In this document: positions 9,383 to 17,552 of the stretch, one piece after another
How positions within the stretch are numbered: the stretch's first letter is position 1
How the letters are laid out: each line of letters begins with the position of its first letter
Assembly (NCBI GenBank): GCA_002363865.1
Contig: DEWY01000011.1
Location: 109,225 to 173,224 of the forward strand
Length of the DNA: 64,000 nucleotides
Source: Caulobacteraceae bacterium UBA3198
GTDB taxonomy: Bacteria; Pseudomonadota; Alphaproteobacteria; Caulobacterales; Caulobacteraceae
Reading direction: 5' to 3'
The notes under the pieces: generated by a model
The model's database searches: none
Told to the model about the DNA's origin: nothing
The model's input: the letters and a program-made list of their open reading frames with translations, nothing else
Translations under genes and position numbers: made by a program

Positions 9383-10099
9383 CTAGTCGACGACCTGGTA
9401 GCGGCCCGAATTGTCACGGCAGACGCGGACGAAGCGCTTCTGGGTCGATCCGTCGGGCATGTAGATCGGGCTCTCGGCGATGCTGCAGCCGTCGGCGCTG
9501 GGGCGTTGGGCCACCGAATAGGTCCGACCGTAGCGGTCATAGGCCTGACCGTAGGACGAGCTCGACGATGTATAGCCGTAGCGGTTGCTGTCGTAGGACG
9601 ACCCGTAATAGCCGGGCGCGGCGCCGCTCTGATAGTAGCCGCCCTGATACTGGGGCTGGTGGCCGTAGGACTGGCCATAGGACTGACCATAGCCTTGGCC
9701 ATAGCGGTTCTGGTCGTAATAGCCGCCGTTCCCGTATTGGCTGTTCTGGGTGGTGCGATTGTCATAGCCCGGCGCGCAGGCCGCGGCCCGGTTGCCGACC
9801 GCCGCGCCAGCCGCAGCGCCGAGCGCCCCGCCCAGCAGCGCGCCTTCGGTACGCACACCGCCGGCTGCGGCGTTGGAGCCGATCACCGCGCCCAGGGCGC
9901 CGCCGATGAGGGCGCCGGCTGTGCTGCGGTTGGTCTGATCGCGGCGGCAGGGATCGTAATAGGTGTTGCCCTGGGTCTGGCCGTAATAGCCGTAGGACTG
10001 GGCTGAGGCCGCAGTCGGGGCGACGGCGGCGGCGGCGAGAGTGGCGACGCCCGCAACCGCGGCGACGGCGCCCTTGGCGATGGTGGAACGGGTGGACAT
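9383..10099 (-). CDS. Secreted glycine-zipper protein with a Tyr/Gly/Ser/Gln-rich tract
   Basis: 238 residues. A Sec signal peptide (about 1-33, ending ASA-Q) leads to a short Tyr-rich segment, then a glycine-zipper domain (about 62-102: AGALIGGALGAVIGS and GALLGGALGAAAGAAVG) of the kind seen in 17-kDa antigen-like outer-membrane proteins. Residues 112-194 are low complexity with 20 tyrosines in 83 residues, many as GY, YG or SYGQ. A C-terminal module (about 203-238, CSIAESPIYMPDG...FVRVCRD) holds two cysteines that could form a disulphide. No lipobox cysteine is at the signal cleavage site. Function is unknown; an envelope-structural role is likely. It is transcribed alone. Confidence 0.8.
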   Translation of the reverse strand: MSTRSTIAKGAVAAVAGVATLAAAAVAPTAASAQSYGYYGQTQGNTYYDPCRRDQTNRSTAGALIGGALGAVIGSNAAAGGVRTEGALLGGALGAAAGAAVGNRAAACAPGYDNRTTQNSQYGNGGYYDQNRYGQGYGQSYGQSYGHQPQYQGGYYQSGAAPGYYGSSYDSNRYGYTSSSSSYGQAYDRYGRTYSVAQRPSADGCSIAESPIYMPDGSTQKRFVRVCRDNSGRYQVVD

Positions 10100-10262
10100 C
10101 GAAGCTCTCCCTTGAGCGGAAATCGTGGATCAGGCCGGGGCCTGCGTCCTTGTCGAACCTGAATATGGCGCCGCTAATCTGAACGGCCGTTGAGCGGGTC
10201 GTTCATCTTCGTTCATCTAGCCCGTGGCGCGCCAATCGTGGCGTCCGGCGTCGAAATGTGGA

Positions 10263-11570
10263 ATGGCCCTGGGGATGCGAAGTTCCAAACCTATCCGCCG
10301 CACCTCGACACGCCCGCCCGCCGGCCCGGTCCCCGAAACCGAGGTGACCATCGCCGAAATGGGCGGGGAGGGCGACGGTATGGCGCCTGGCCCCATTTTC
10401 GCCAGCTTCACCCTGCCGGGCGAACGGGTGCGGGTGGCCGGAACCGGCGAGCGCCGGAAGACCCTGGAAATCCTTGAGGCCAGCCCAGAGCGGGTCGAGC
10501 CGCCCTGTCCGCACTTTGGCCAGTGCGGCGGCTGCGCCCTGCAGCATTGGGGCATGGAGCCCTATCTGGCCTGGAAGCGCGACCGGATGATCGGCACCCT
10601 GGCCCGCCAGCATATCGAGACCGAGGTCCTGCCGATCTTCGCCTCGCCGCCGTTCAGCCGCCGCCGTGCGGCCCTGCACGCCCGTCAGGGCCGCAAGGAC
10701 GAGGCGCGGCTGGGCTACAAGATCCGCAATTCCTGGGACTTGGTCGACATCACGGTCTGCCTGATCTCCGACCCCAAGATCACCGCCGCCCTGCCGGCCA
10801 TGCGTCGGCTGGCCGCCCCCCTGTTTGAGCACCCCAAGTCTGCGCCGACCCTGCACGTCACCCTGACCGATGACGGGCTGGACATCGACATCACCGGGGT
10901 CGAGCGCAAGAGCGGTGGGCTGTCGGCCGATGGCCGCATGCGTCTGGCCGAACAGGCCGCCGCCGGCGGCTTCGCCCGGGTCTCCATGGACGGCGAGATC
11001 GCCTATATGGACCAGGCCGTCCCGGGGGTGCGGCTGAGCGGCGTGCGGGTCGATCTGCCGCCGGGCGCCTTCCTGCAGGCCGTTCCCGCCGCCGAGAGCG
11101 CCATGGTCGAGTTCGTGGTGGAGGCCGCCGCCGGCGCCGATCGCATCGCTGACCTGTTCTGCGGCGTAGGCACCTTCACCTTCGCCCTGGCGGGTGTCGC
11201 GCCGGTCTATGCCGCCGATGGAGCCGCTCCCGCCATCGCCGCCCTGAACGCGGCCGTCGCCAACGCGCCGGGGCTGAAGGGCGTCACCGCCGAGGCCCGT
11301 GACCTGGTTCGTCGCCCCCTGCTGGCCCAGGAGATGAAGAAGCTCGATCTGGTGCTGTTCGACCCGCCCCGGGCCGGCGCCGCCGAACAGGCCGGCGAGA
11401 TCGCCCGTTCCAAGGTCAGTCGGGTGATCGGCGTCTCCTGCGCCCCGGCCACCTTCGCCCGGGACGCGCGGACCCTGATCGATGCGGGTTTCCGGCTGGA
11501 GCGCGTCCTGCCCGTCGACCAGTTCCTGTGGTCGCCGCACGTGGAGCTGGTGGGCGTCTTCTCCCGCTAG
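10263..11570 (+). CDS. Class I SAM-dependent RNA (uracil-5) methyltransferase, TrmA/RlmD family
   Basis: About 435 residues from the ATG at 10263 (other in-frame ATGs at 10224 and 10275). A TRAM-like N-terminal region (VTIAEMGGEGDGMA) is followed by a Fe-S cluster cysteine cluster (CPHFGQCGGCALQHW), a Rossmann domain (IADLFCGVGTFTFALAG, LDLVLFDPPRAGA) and the catalytic cysteine in VSCAPATFARDARTLI. RlmC/RlmD/TrmA enzymes make 5-methyluridine in rRNA or tRNA; the Fe-S cysteines favour the RlmD/RlmC-like side. The catalytic motif has Ala in place of the usual Asn after the cysteine (SCAP rather than SCNP). Its stop abuts the stop of the convergent radical SAM gene. Confidence 0.85.
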   Translation: MALGMRSSKPIRRTSTRPPAGPVPETEVTIAEMGGEGDGMAPGPIFASFTLPGERVRVAGTGERRKTLEILEASPERVEPPCPHFGQCGGCALQHWGMEPYLAWKRDRMIGTLARQHIETEVLPIFASPPFSRRRAALHARQGRKDEARLGYKIRNSWDLVDITVCLISDPKITAALPAMRRLAAPLFEHPKSAPTLHVTLTDDGLDIDITGVERKSGGLSADGRMRLAEQAAAGGFARVSMDGEIAYMDQAVPGVRLSGVRVDLPPGAFLQAVPAAESAMVEFVVEAAAGADRIADLFCGVGTFTFALAGVAPVYAADGAAPAIAALNAAVANAPGLKGVTAEARDLVRRPLLAQEMKKLDLVLFDPPRAGAAEQAGEIARSKVSRVIGVSCAPATFARDARTLIDAGFRLERVLPVDQFLWSPHVELVGVFSR

Positions 11571-12647
11571 CTAGCCAAACAGATCGACCTGGTCGCCGGC
11601 CTTCGGCGGAACCTTGAAGGCCGTCAGGTCCAGATCGGGGAGGGGGCGGTCGAGGCCGTAGCGCCGCCGCGCGGCCCGGAACCTCTGGCCCATCATCTGA
11701 GCCACGGGGCCCTGGCCCTTCATCCTGGCGCCGAACGCAGCGTCATAGTCCTTGCCCCCGCGCATCTGACGGACCAGGGACATGACGCGGCTGGCCCGGT
11801 CGGGATGATCGGTGGCCAGCCACTCTTGGAAGAGTTCGCTGATTTCCAGGGGCAGGCGCAGCGCCACATAGCCCGAACCCACCGCGCCCGCCGCGGCGCT
11901 GCGTTCCAGAACCGCCTCCATCTCATGATCGTTCAGGCCTGGAATGGCCGGGGCGAACATGACCACCACCGGGACGCCGGCCCTGGCCAGACCCTCGACC
12001 GCCGACAGCCGTGGCTCCGGCGTGGCCGCGCGAGGCTCCATGCTGCGGGCAAGCTTGCGGTCCAGGCTGGTGATCGAGATGGCGACCCGGGTCAGCCCCC
12101 TGGCGGCCATGTCGCCGAGGATGTCGGCGTCCCGCAGGATCAAGGCCGACTTGGTGATGATGGTGAAGGGGTGGTTGAATCGCTGCAGCACCTCCAGCAC
12201 CTGGCGGGTCACGCGCAGCCGACGCTCGATGGGCTGGTAAGGGTCGGTGTCGCCCCCGATGTGGATGACCCGAGGAACATACCGCGGCGCAGACAGCTCC
12301 TTCTCCAGAAGGGCCGCGGCGTCCGGCTTGAAGAACAGCCGGGTCTCGAAATCCAGGCCGGGCGAGAGGCCAAGGAAGGCGTGGGCGGGGCGGGCGTAGC
12401 AGTAGATGCAGCCATGCTCGCAGCCGCGGTAGGGATTGATCGAGCGGTCGAAGCCGACGTCAGGGCTGGTGTTGCGCGCGATGATCGTCCTGGCCTTGTC
12501 CGGCAGGAGATGGGTCCGCAGCGGGGCGGGCGCCTCATCGTCCAGGGTCCAGCCGTCGTCGAACGCCTCCAGCTGGCGGCTTTCAAACCGACTGCTGGTG
12601 TTAGTGCGCGCGCCACGGCCGCGGATCTGCTGGGTGAAGGTGACCAC
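11571..12647 (-). CDS. PA0069-family radical SAM protein
   Basis: 358 residues. The radical SAM cluster motif CX3CX2C is CEHGCIYC within NPYRGCEHGCIYCYARPAHA, followed by the beta-barrel core with the second-strand region VIHIGGDTDPYQPIER. The conserved opening ARTIIARNTSPDVGFDRSINPY and overall length fit the PA0069/SplB-like group, a widespread family without an established reaction. It is monocistronic, with a divergent small glycosyltransferase-like gene 77 bp upstream. Confidence 0.85.
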   Translation of the reverse strand: MVTFTQQIRGRGARTNTSSRFESRQLEAFDDGWTLDDEAPAPLRTHLLPDKARTIIARNTSPDVGFDRSINPYRGCEHGCIYCYARPAHAFLGLSPGLDFETRLFFKPDAAALLEKELSAPRYVPRVIHIGGDTDPYQPIERRLRVTRQVLEVLQRFNHPFTIITKSALILRDADILGDMAARGLTRVAISITSLDRKLARSMEPRAATPEPRLSAVEGLARAGVPVVVMFAPAIPGLNDHEMEAVLERSAAAGAVGSGYVALRLPLEISELFQEWLATDHPDRASRVMSLVRQMRGGKDYDAAFGARMKGQGPVAQMMGQRFRAARRRYGLDRPLPDLDLTAFKVPPKAGDQVDLFG

Positions 12648-12724
12648 GGGTCCAGACTACAGGCCACAGCGGAACATAACAAGAACAGTCTTGACCCGGC
12701 GACAGAACCGGCCCCTTTGGCGCC

Positions 12725-13183
12725 ATGATCACTGTCATCGTGCCTGCCCATGATTCCGCCGAGCCCCTGGCGGGCCTGCTCGCCGCCCTGGTGCCCGCCG
12801 CCGTCGAAGGCCTGGTGCGCGAAGTGATCGTCGCCGACGGGGACGCCGACCCCGCCACGGCCGCCCTGTGCGAAGACGCCGGGGCGATTCTCCTGCGCGG
12901 GTCCATCGCGGCGGCGGCGGCGGTGGCCAAGGGCAACTGGCTGCTGATCCTCGCCCCGGAAATTCGCTTTCCCAGCCGCTGGATCGAGGTTGTCGCCGAT
13001 CACAGTTCGCGGGCCACCCGGCCGGCCCTGCTGTTGCCGCCGCTGACCACGGGGTGGTTCGCCGGGCGGCGTCAGACCCGAAATGCGGGCCTGCTGGTGC
13101 GCACCCGCGACTTCGGCGGGACCCAGGGAGATCTGAAGTTTCTGGTCAGTCAGTTCGGCCGCGGGGCGGTGCGTCTGGCCTAG
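12725..13183 (+). CDS. Small glycosyltransferase-2-like protein
   Basis: 152 residues beginning MITVIVPAHDSAEPLAGLLA, a GT-A fold start. VREVIVADGDADPAT matches the nucleotide-sugar region, and an Ala-rich segment and GNWLLILAPEIRF follow. The acidic DGDAD may stand in for the usual DDGS motif. The protein is only about half the length of a normal family-2 enzyme and lacks an obvious acceptor half, so it may be a minimal or inactive member. Its stop overlaps the end of the convergent lytic transglycosylase gene by 4 bp. Confidence 0.6.
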   Translation: MITVIVPAHDSAEPLAGLLAALVPAAVEGLVREVIVADGDADPATAALCEDAGAILLRGSIAAAAAVAKGNWLLILAPEIRFPSRWIEVVADHSSRATRPALLLPPLTTGWFAGRRQTRNAGLLVRTRDFGGTQGDLKFLVSQFGRGAVRLA

Positions 13184-14823
13184 AACTTCATGGCCCCGTC
13201 GAAATCCAGCCGGGCGTCAATGATCCGGGCGCCGCGGGCGGCGGCGTCCAGGGTCTTGGATGTCTCGCCAAAGTGGTCGCGATAGGCCCAATAGGCGGCC
13301 ACGACCTTTTCCACATAGTTGCGCGTCTCGACCGAGGGCAGGCATTCGATGACCAGCAGGCTGTCGGCCTGCTCGCCGACCATGGCCACGGTCTTTTGAA
13401 GCGTGCCTGGACCGCCATTATAAGCCGCCACCACCTGCAGCAGGTCGTAGCCGACCCCGCGCTCCATCAGCCAGGTCAGATAGTCCTGACCGACCCGCAG
13501 ATTGAAGGCCGGATCGAACAGGGGCGACATGTCGTCCCGCAACTTGTCGTCCCCGGCCGCACGGGCGGCGGCTTCGGGCATGAGCTGCATCAGGCCCACC
13601 GCGCCGGCGGGCGACACCGCCGCAGGATTGAACCGGCTCTCCTGATGGACGATGGCGTAGACCAGGGCCCGGTCGATGGTGAAGCCCCACTTCGGCTCCA
13701 GCGCCGGGGTGGGATAGGCGAAGGCCGCCCGCATCCGGCCGCCTGAGGTGTCGGCCTGAGAGGTGAGGGGCGCATTGAGGGCCAGCGCCAGCGTGGTCCA
13801 GCGGCTGCGCTCGGCCTCGCTCTTGGCCAGCATCAGTCCGGCGCGCAGTTCCAGCCCCGCCTCGAGCGGCAGGCCCAGTTGCGACAGGGCCACGGCGCGG
13901 TGGGCGCGGGGCTCGGTCTTGGCGAACCGCACCATGTCGACGCTGTCGCCGCCACGTCCGTTGGCGCGGAACAGCTGCGCCCGGGGCGCGCCTCGCGACA
14001 GGCGCATGGGGGCGGCCTCGTCGCCGGCCAGGGCGAGACGTCGGTCGGCGATCATGCCGTAGAAGGTCTGGGGATGGCGGGCGGCCACCCGCAGGTGGGC
14101 GGCGGCCCGATCGGCGTCCTCGTCCCGGCCCGCCGCGCGGGCGGCCCAGAAGCCGGCGCCCGCCTGCAGCCATTCGCCCTCTTCGGGGTCCCGAGCCACG
14201 GCGCTGAAAAAGCCTTCGGCCTCCTCGAAGCGGCCCATGCGATAGGCGGCCATGCCGGCGATCCACCGTTCCCCGGACTCCCCGGCGAGGTCGAAGGCCC
14301 GGGTGACGTCACCGCCATAGAAGGCCTGGCGGGCGGCGCGGCCCTTGTCCGAATTCAGTCGACCGCCGACCCGCTGGGCGGCGCTCTCAACCCGGCCCCA
14401 GTCGAGCCCGGTGACAACTGGCGCGCGCGGCGCCGGCGCGCCCTGCGGCCGGCGCTTGAGGGCCAGGGCGTAGACCCGCTCGGCGCCGGGCAGATCTGCA
14501 TGGGCGGCCAGCCAGCCGCTGAGTTCCTGATAGGAGGATGTGTGGGCGGTAGGATGCATCAGCTGTCGCAGGGCGATATGGCCGGCCAGGCTGCGGTCCT
14601 TCAGCTCCACCAGATGCATCTGGGCGTCGATGAAATCGCCCCGGTCGACGGCGGCGAAGGCGGCGCGATAACGGGCGAGATCCCAGGGGTTCAGCACCTG
14701 GGGCACGGCCCAGGCGCGGGTGGCCGCGCCAGCGGTCACGGCTGCGCTCACAGCGCCCAGACCCAGGCCGAAGACCTGCCTTCGCGTCGATGTCGTCATG
14801 CGACCTTCCACGTCCGCCGACAT
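13180..14823 (-). CDS. Soluble lytic murein transglycosylase (SLT family)
   Basis: 547 residues (539 if started at the MTTSTRRQ methionine, 14799). An export signal with a twin-arginine-like stretch (STRRQVFGLGLG) ends near TRAWA. A helical superhelix resembling Slt70 (about 45-380) precedes a C-terminal SLT lysozyme-like domain. The catalytic Glu sits in IVHQESRFNPAAVSPAGAVG, followed by GLMQLMPEAA and VVAAYNGGPGTL. It cleaves the MurNAc-GlcNAc bond in periplasmic peptidoglycan to yield 1,6-anhydro products. Monocistronic. Confidence 0.92.
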   Translation of the reverse strand: MSADVEGRMTTSTRRQVFGLGLGAVSAAVTAGAATRAWAVPQVLNPWDLARYRAAFAAVDRGDFIDAQMHLVELKDRSLAGHIALRQLMHPTAHTSSYQELSGWLAAHADLPGAERVYALALKRRPQGAPAPRAPVVTGLDWGRVESAAQRVGGRLNSDKGRAARQAFYGGDVTRAFDLAGESGERWIAGMAAYRMGRFEEAEGFFSAVARDPEEGEWLQAGAGFWAARAAGRDEDADRAAAHLRVAARHPQTFYGMIADRRLALAGDEAAPMRLSRGAPRAQLFRANGRGGDSVDMVRFAKTEPRAHRAVALSQLGLPLEAGLELRAGLMLAKSEAERSRWTTLALALNAPLTSQADTSGGRMRAAFAYPTPALEPKWGFTIDRALVYAIVHQESRFNPAAVSPAGAVGLMQLMPEAAARAAGDDKLRDDMSPLFDPAFNLRVGQDYLTWLMERGVGYDLLQVVAAYNGGPGTLQKTVAMVGEQADSLLVIECLPSVETRNYVEKVVAAYWAYRDHFGETSKTLDAAARGARIIDARLDFDGAMKF

Positions 14824-14868
14824 GCCGCAGCGGTTCCGTGGCCCTTTTCTCGAAGCTCAGCCTTCGGT

Positions 14869-15687
14869 CTAGTGGGGACGCTCTGGGCGATCAAGCCTCT
14901 GCACCAGAGACACGAGATCGCTCCACGCTTTCTTCTTGGCTGCTGGCTGACGCAGCAGAAAGGCCGGGTGAAGCGTCGGCATCGCAGGCAGTTCGAGGCT
15001 CTCATCCTCGGCCCGCCATTCGAACCAGCGGCCGCGCATGGCCAGAATGCCCTCGTCGCGCTTCAGCATTGTCTTGGCGGAAGCGCCCCCCACCAGCAGC
15101 AGCATCTTCGGCCGAACCAGGGTGATCGCCCGCTCGACAAAGGGGGCGCAGACGGCCTGTTCGGCGGCCGATGGCGTGCGGTTGCCCGGCGGGCGCCAGA
15201 AGACGGTGTTGGTCATGAACACCCGGTCGGTGAGGCCGGCGGCGGCCAGCATCCGGTCGAGCAGCTGGCCGGCCCGGCCGACGAAGGGCTCGCCGCGGGC
15301 GTCTTCATCGCCGCCGGGGCCCTCGCCGATGACCATCACCGGAGCGTCAGACGGGCCGCGGCTGAACACTGAACGTGTCGCCGCGCCCTCGTACCGCAGG
15401 GGACAGCCCTCGAAACTGGCGATCGCCTCGGCCAGGGCGGCGAGGTCATGGGCCTGCGACGCCAGATGGCGGGCCTGGGCGACGGCGTCGGCGGCCGGTC
15501 CGGCTGGCGATCCGGAGGTCCGCAGAGGCGTGGGGGCGAGCTCCACTCGCCGCGGCGGCGGGCTCAACCCCAAAGCGATACGGTCGACGGCCTCGTCCTG
15601 ATAGAGGCAGTCCACGCCCGCATCGGCCCAGAAGGCCAGCAGGCTATGGGCCAGGATTTCGGGGGCGGGCGGGACGGACTGGTCCAT
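14869..15687 (-). CDS. Uracil-DNA glycosylase, family-4-like
   Basis: 272 residues, with an N-terminal extension of about 90 residues before the catalytic domain. Catalytic motifs are clear: GEGPGGDEDARGEPFVGRAG, TNTVFWRPPGNRTPS and TLHPAFLLRQP. It excises uracil from DNA as the first step of base excision repair. Family 4 enzymes hold a 4Fe-4S cluster through four cysteines. Here FEGCPL and AAEQAVCAPF keep only the second and fourth positions, the first being Phe and the third Trp (VFWRPP), so the cluster is probably absent. It is divergent from the ETF-quinone oxidoreductase gene. Confidence 0.85.
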   Translation of the reverse strand: MDQSVPPAPEILAHSLLAFWADAGVDCLYQDEAVDRIALGLSPPPRRVELAPTPLRTSGSPAGPAADAVAQARHLASQAHDLAALAEAIASFEGCPLRYEGAATRSVFSRGPSDAPVMVIGEGPGGDEDARGEPFVGRAGQLLDRMLAAAGLTDRVFMTNTVFWRPPGNRTPSAAEQAVCAPFVERAITLVRPKMLLLVGGASAKTMLKRDEGILAMRGRWFEWRAEDESLELPAMPTLHPAFLLRQPAAKKKAWSDLVSLVQRLDRPERPH

Positions 15688-15830
15688 ACTGGTGGGTCGA
15701 AATCCTTGAGATTCGCGGGGTTTGTCCTTGACCGCGTAGGGGCGACCTTCCGATAAGACGGCGCAAGGATCAACGCTGTCGGCGAGGGTGAGGGGCCCTG
15801 ACCGTCGGATAATGGAGTTCAGAGGGGATC

Positions 15831-17504
15831 ATGAGCGAAGACGTCGAACGTGAAGCCATGGAATACGACGTCGTCATCGTGGGCGCCGGTCCCGCGGGGC
15901 TGTCGGCCGCCATCCGTCTGAAGCAGCTGGCCGCCGAGGCCGGGACCGAGATCAGCGTCGCGGTTCTGGAAAAAGGCTCCGAGGTCGGGGCCCATATCCT
16001 GTCCGGCGCGGTCATCGATCCCATCGCGCTCAATGAGCTGATCCCCGACTGGAAGGACCAGGGCGCGCCCCTGGAGACTCCGGTCAAGAAGGACAAGTTC
16101 ATCTATCTGGGTCCCCAGGGCGAGCTGGACATCACCTGGCTGCCCATGCCGAAGTTCATGCTGAACCACGGCAACTACATCGCTTCCCTGGCCAATGTGG
16201 CCCGCTGGCTAGGCCAGCAGGCTGAAGCGCTGGGCGTCGAAATCTATCCCGGCATGGCCGCCTCCGAAGTGCTGTTCGACGAGAACGGCGCGGTCAAGGG
16301 CGTGGTGGCCGGCGTGTTCGGCATCGACAAGGACGGGAACAAGGGCGCCGACTACCAGCCGGGCGTCGAACTCCTGGCCAAATACACCTTCATCGGCGAG
16401 GGCGTGCGCGGGTCGCTGGCCAAACAGCTGATCGGCAAGTTCGGCCTGGCCGAGAACAGCGAGCCCCAGAAGTTCGGCATCGGCCTTAAGGAGTTGTGGC
16501 AGGTTCCCGACGACAAGTTCCAGCCGGGCCTCGTGCAGCACACCCTGGGCTGGCCGCTGGACAACAAGACCGGCGGCGGCAGCTTCATGTACCACTTCGG
16601 GGACAACTACGTGGCCATCGGCTTCGTGGTGCACCTGAACTACAAGAACCCCTGGCTGTCGCCCTTCGACGAGTTCCAGCGCTTCAAGCAGCATCCGGCG
16701 GTCCGTCCGCACCTGGAGGGCGGCAAGCGCATCGCCTATGGCGCGCGGGCCATCACCGAGGGCGGGCTTCAGTCGGTGCCCAAGCTGTTCTTCCCGGGCG
16801 GCGTCCTGGTCGGTTGTTCGGCGGGCTTCGTGAACGTGCCCCGGATCAAGGGCAGCCACAACGCCATGAAGACCGGCATGATGGCCGCCGAAGCCGCCTT
16901 CGCCGCGATCCAGAACGGCCGTCAGGGCGACGAACTGGCCGAGTACGAAGCCGCCTACAAGGCGTCCTGGGTCCACAAGGAACTCAAGATCGTCCGCAAC
17001 GCCAAGCCGATCATCTCCAAGTACGGCACCGCGCTTGGCACCCTGCTCAGCGGCATGGACATGACGATCAGCAACCTGACCGGCGGCTTCTCGGTGTTCG
17101 GCACCATGAAGCATGGCAAGACCGATGCTGAGTCCACGGGCCTGGCCAAGGACTACAAGCCCATCGTCTATCCGAAGCCCGACAATGAGATCAGCTTCGA
17201 TAAGCTGTCCTCGGTCTTCCTGTCGGCCACCAATCACGATGAGAACCAGCCCGCTCACCTGCGGCTGAAGGACCCTTCGATCCCGATCTCGGTCAACCTG
17301 CCCCGGTTCGGTGAGCCGGCCAGGCTCTACTGCCCGGCGGGCGTGTACGAGGTTCTCTACGACGAGGCCGGCCAGAACCCGAAGTTCCAGATCAACTTCC
17401 AGAACTGCGTCCACTGCAAGACCTGCGACATCAAGGATCCGTCGCAGAACATCGTCTGGACGACGCCTCAGGGCGGGGACGGGCCGAACTATCCCAATAT
17501 GTGA
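15831..17504 (+). CDS. Electron-transfer flavoprotein-ubiquinone oxidoreductase
   Basis: 557 residues, full length for ETF-QO. An N-terminal FAD Rossmann motif (YDVVIVGAGPAGLSAAIRL) leads the protein. The quinone-binding and membrane-associated region is in the middle, with GCSAGFVNVPRIKGSHNAM. At the C-terminus the 4Fe-4S ligands are the cysteine in YCPAGVYEV plus NCVHCKTCDIKDPSQNI. It passes electrons from ETF, reduced by acyl-CoA and amino-acid dehydrogenases, to ubiquinone at the inner membrane. The following TPR lipoprotein and ispE lie close on the same strand. Confidence 0.96.
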   Translation: MSEDVEREAMEYDVVIVGAGPAGLSAAIRLKQLAAEAGTEISVAVLEKGSEVGAHILSGAVIDPIALNELIPDWKDQGAPLETPVKKDKFIYLGPQGELDITWLPMPKFMLNHGNYIASLANVARWLGQQAEALGVEIYPGMAASEVLFDENGAVKGVVAGVFGIDKDGNKGADYQPGVELLAKYTFIGEGVRGSLAKQLIGKFGLAENSEPQKFGIGLKELWQVPDDKFQPGLVQHTLGWPLDNKTGGGSFMYHFGDNYVAIGFVVHLNYKNPWLSPFDEFQRFKQHPAVRPHLEGGKRIAYGARAITEGGLQSVPKLFFPGGVLVGCSAGFVNVPRIKGSHNAMKTGMMAAEAAFAAIQNGRQGDELAEYEAAYKASWVHKELKIVRNAKPIISKYGTALGTLLSGMDMTISNLTGGFSVFGTMKHGKTDAESTGLAKDYKPIVYPKPDNEISFDKLSSVFLSATNHDENQPAHLRLKDPSIPISVNLPRFGEPARLYCPAGVYEVLYDEAGQNPKFQINFQNCVHCKTCDIKDPSQNIVWTTPQGGDGPNYPNM

Positions 17505-17552
17505 GCCGTCGTCGCGCTTGCGGCGGGGGCCGGAAAAGGAAACCCTGCGGGG

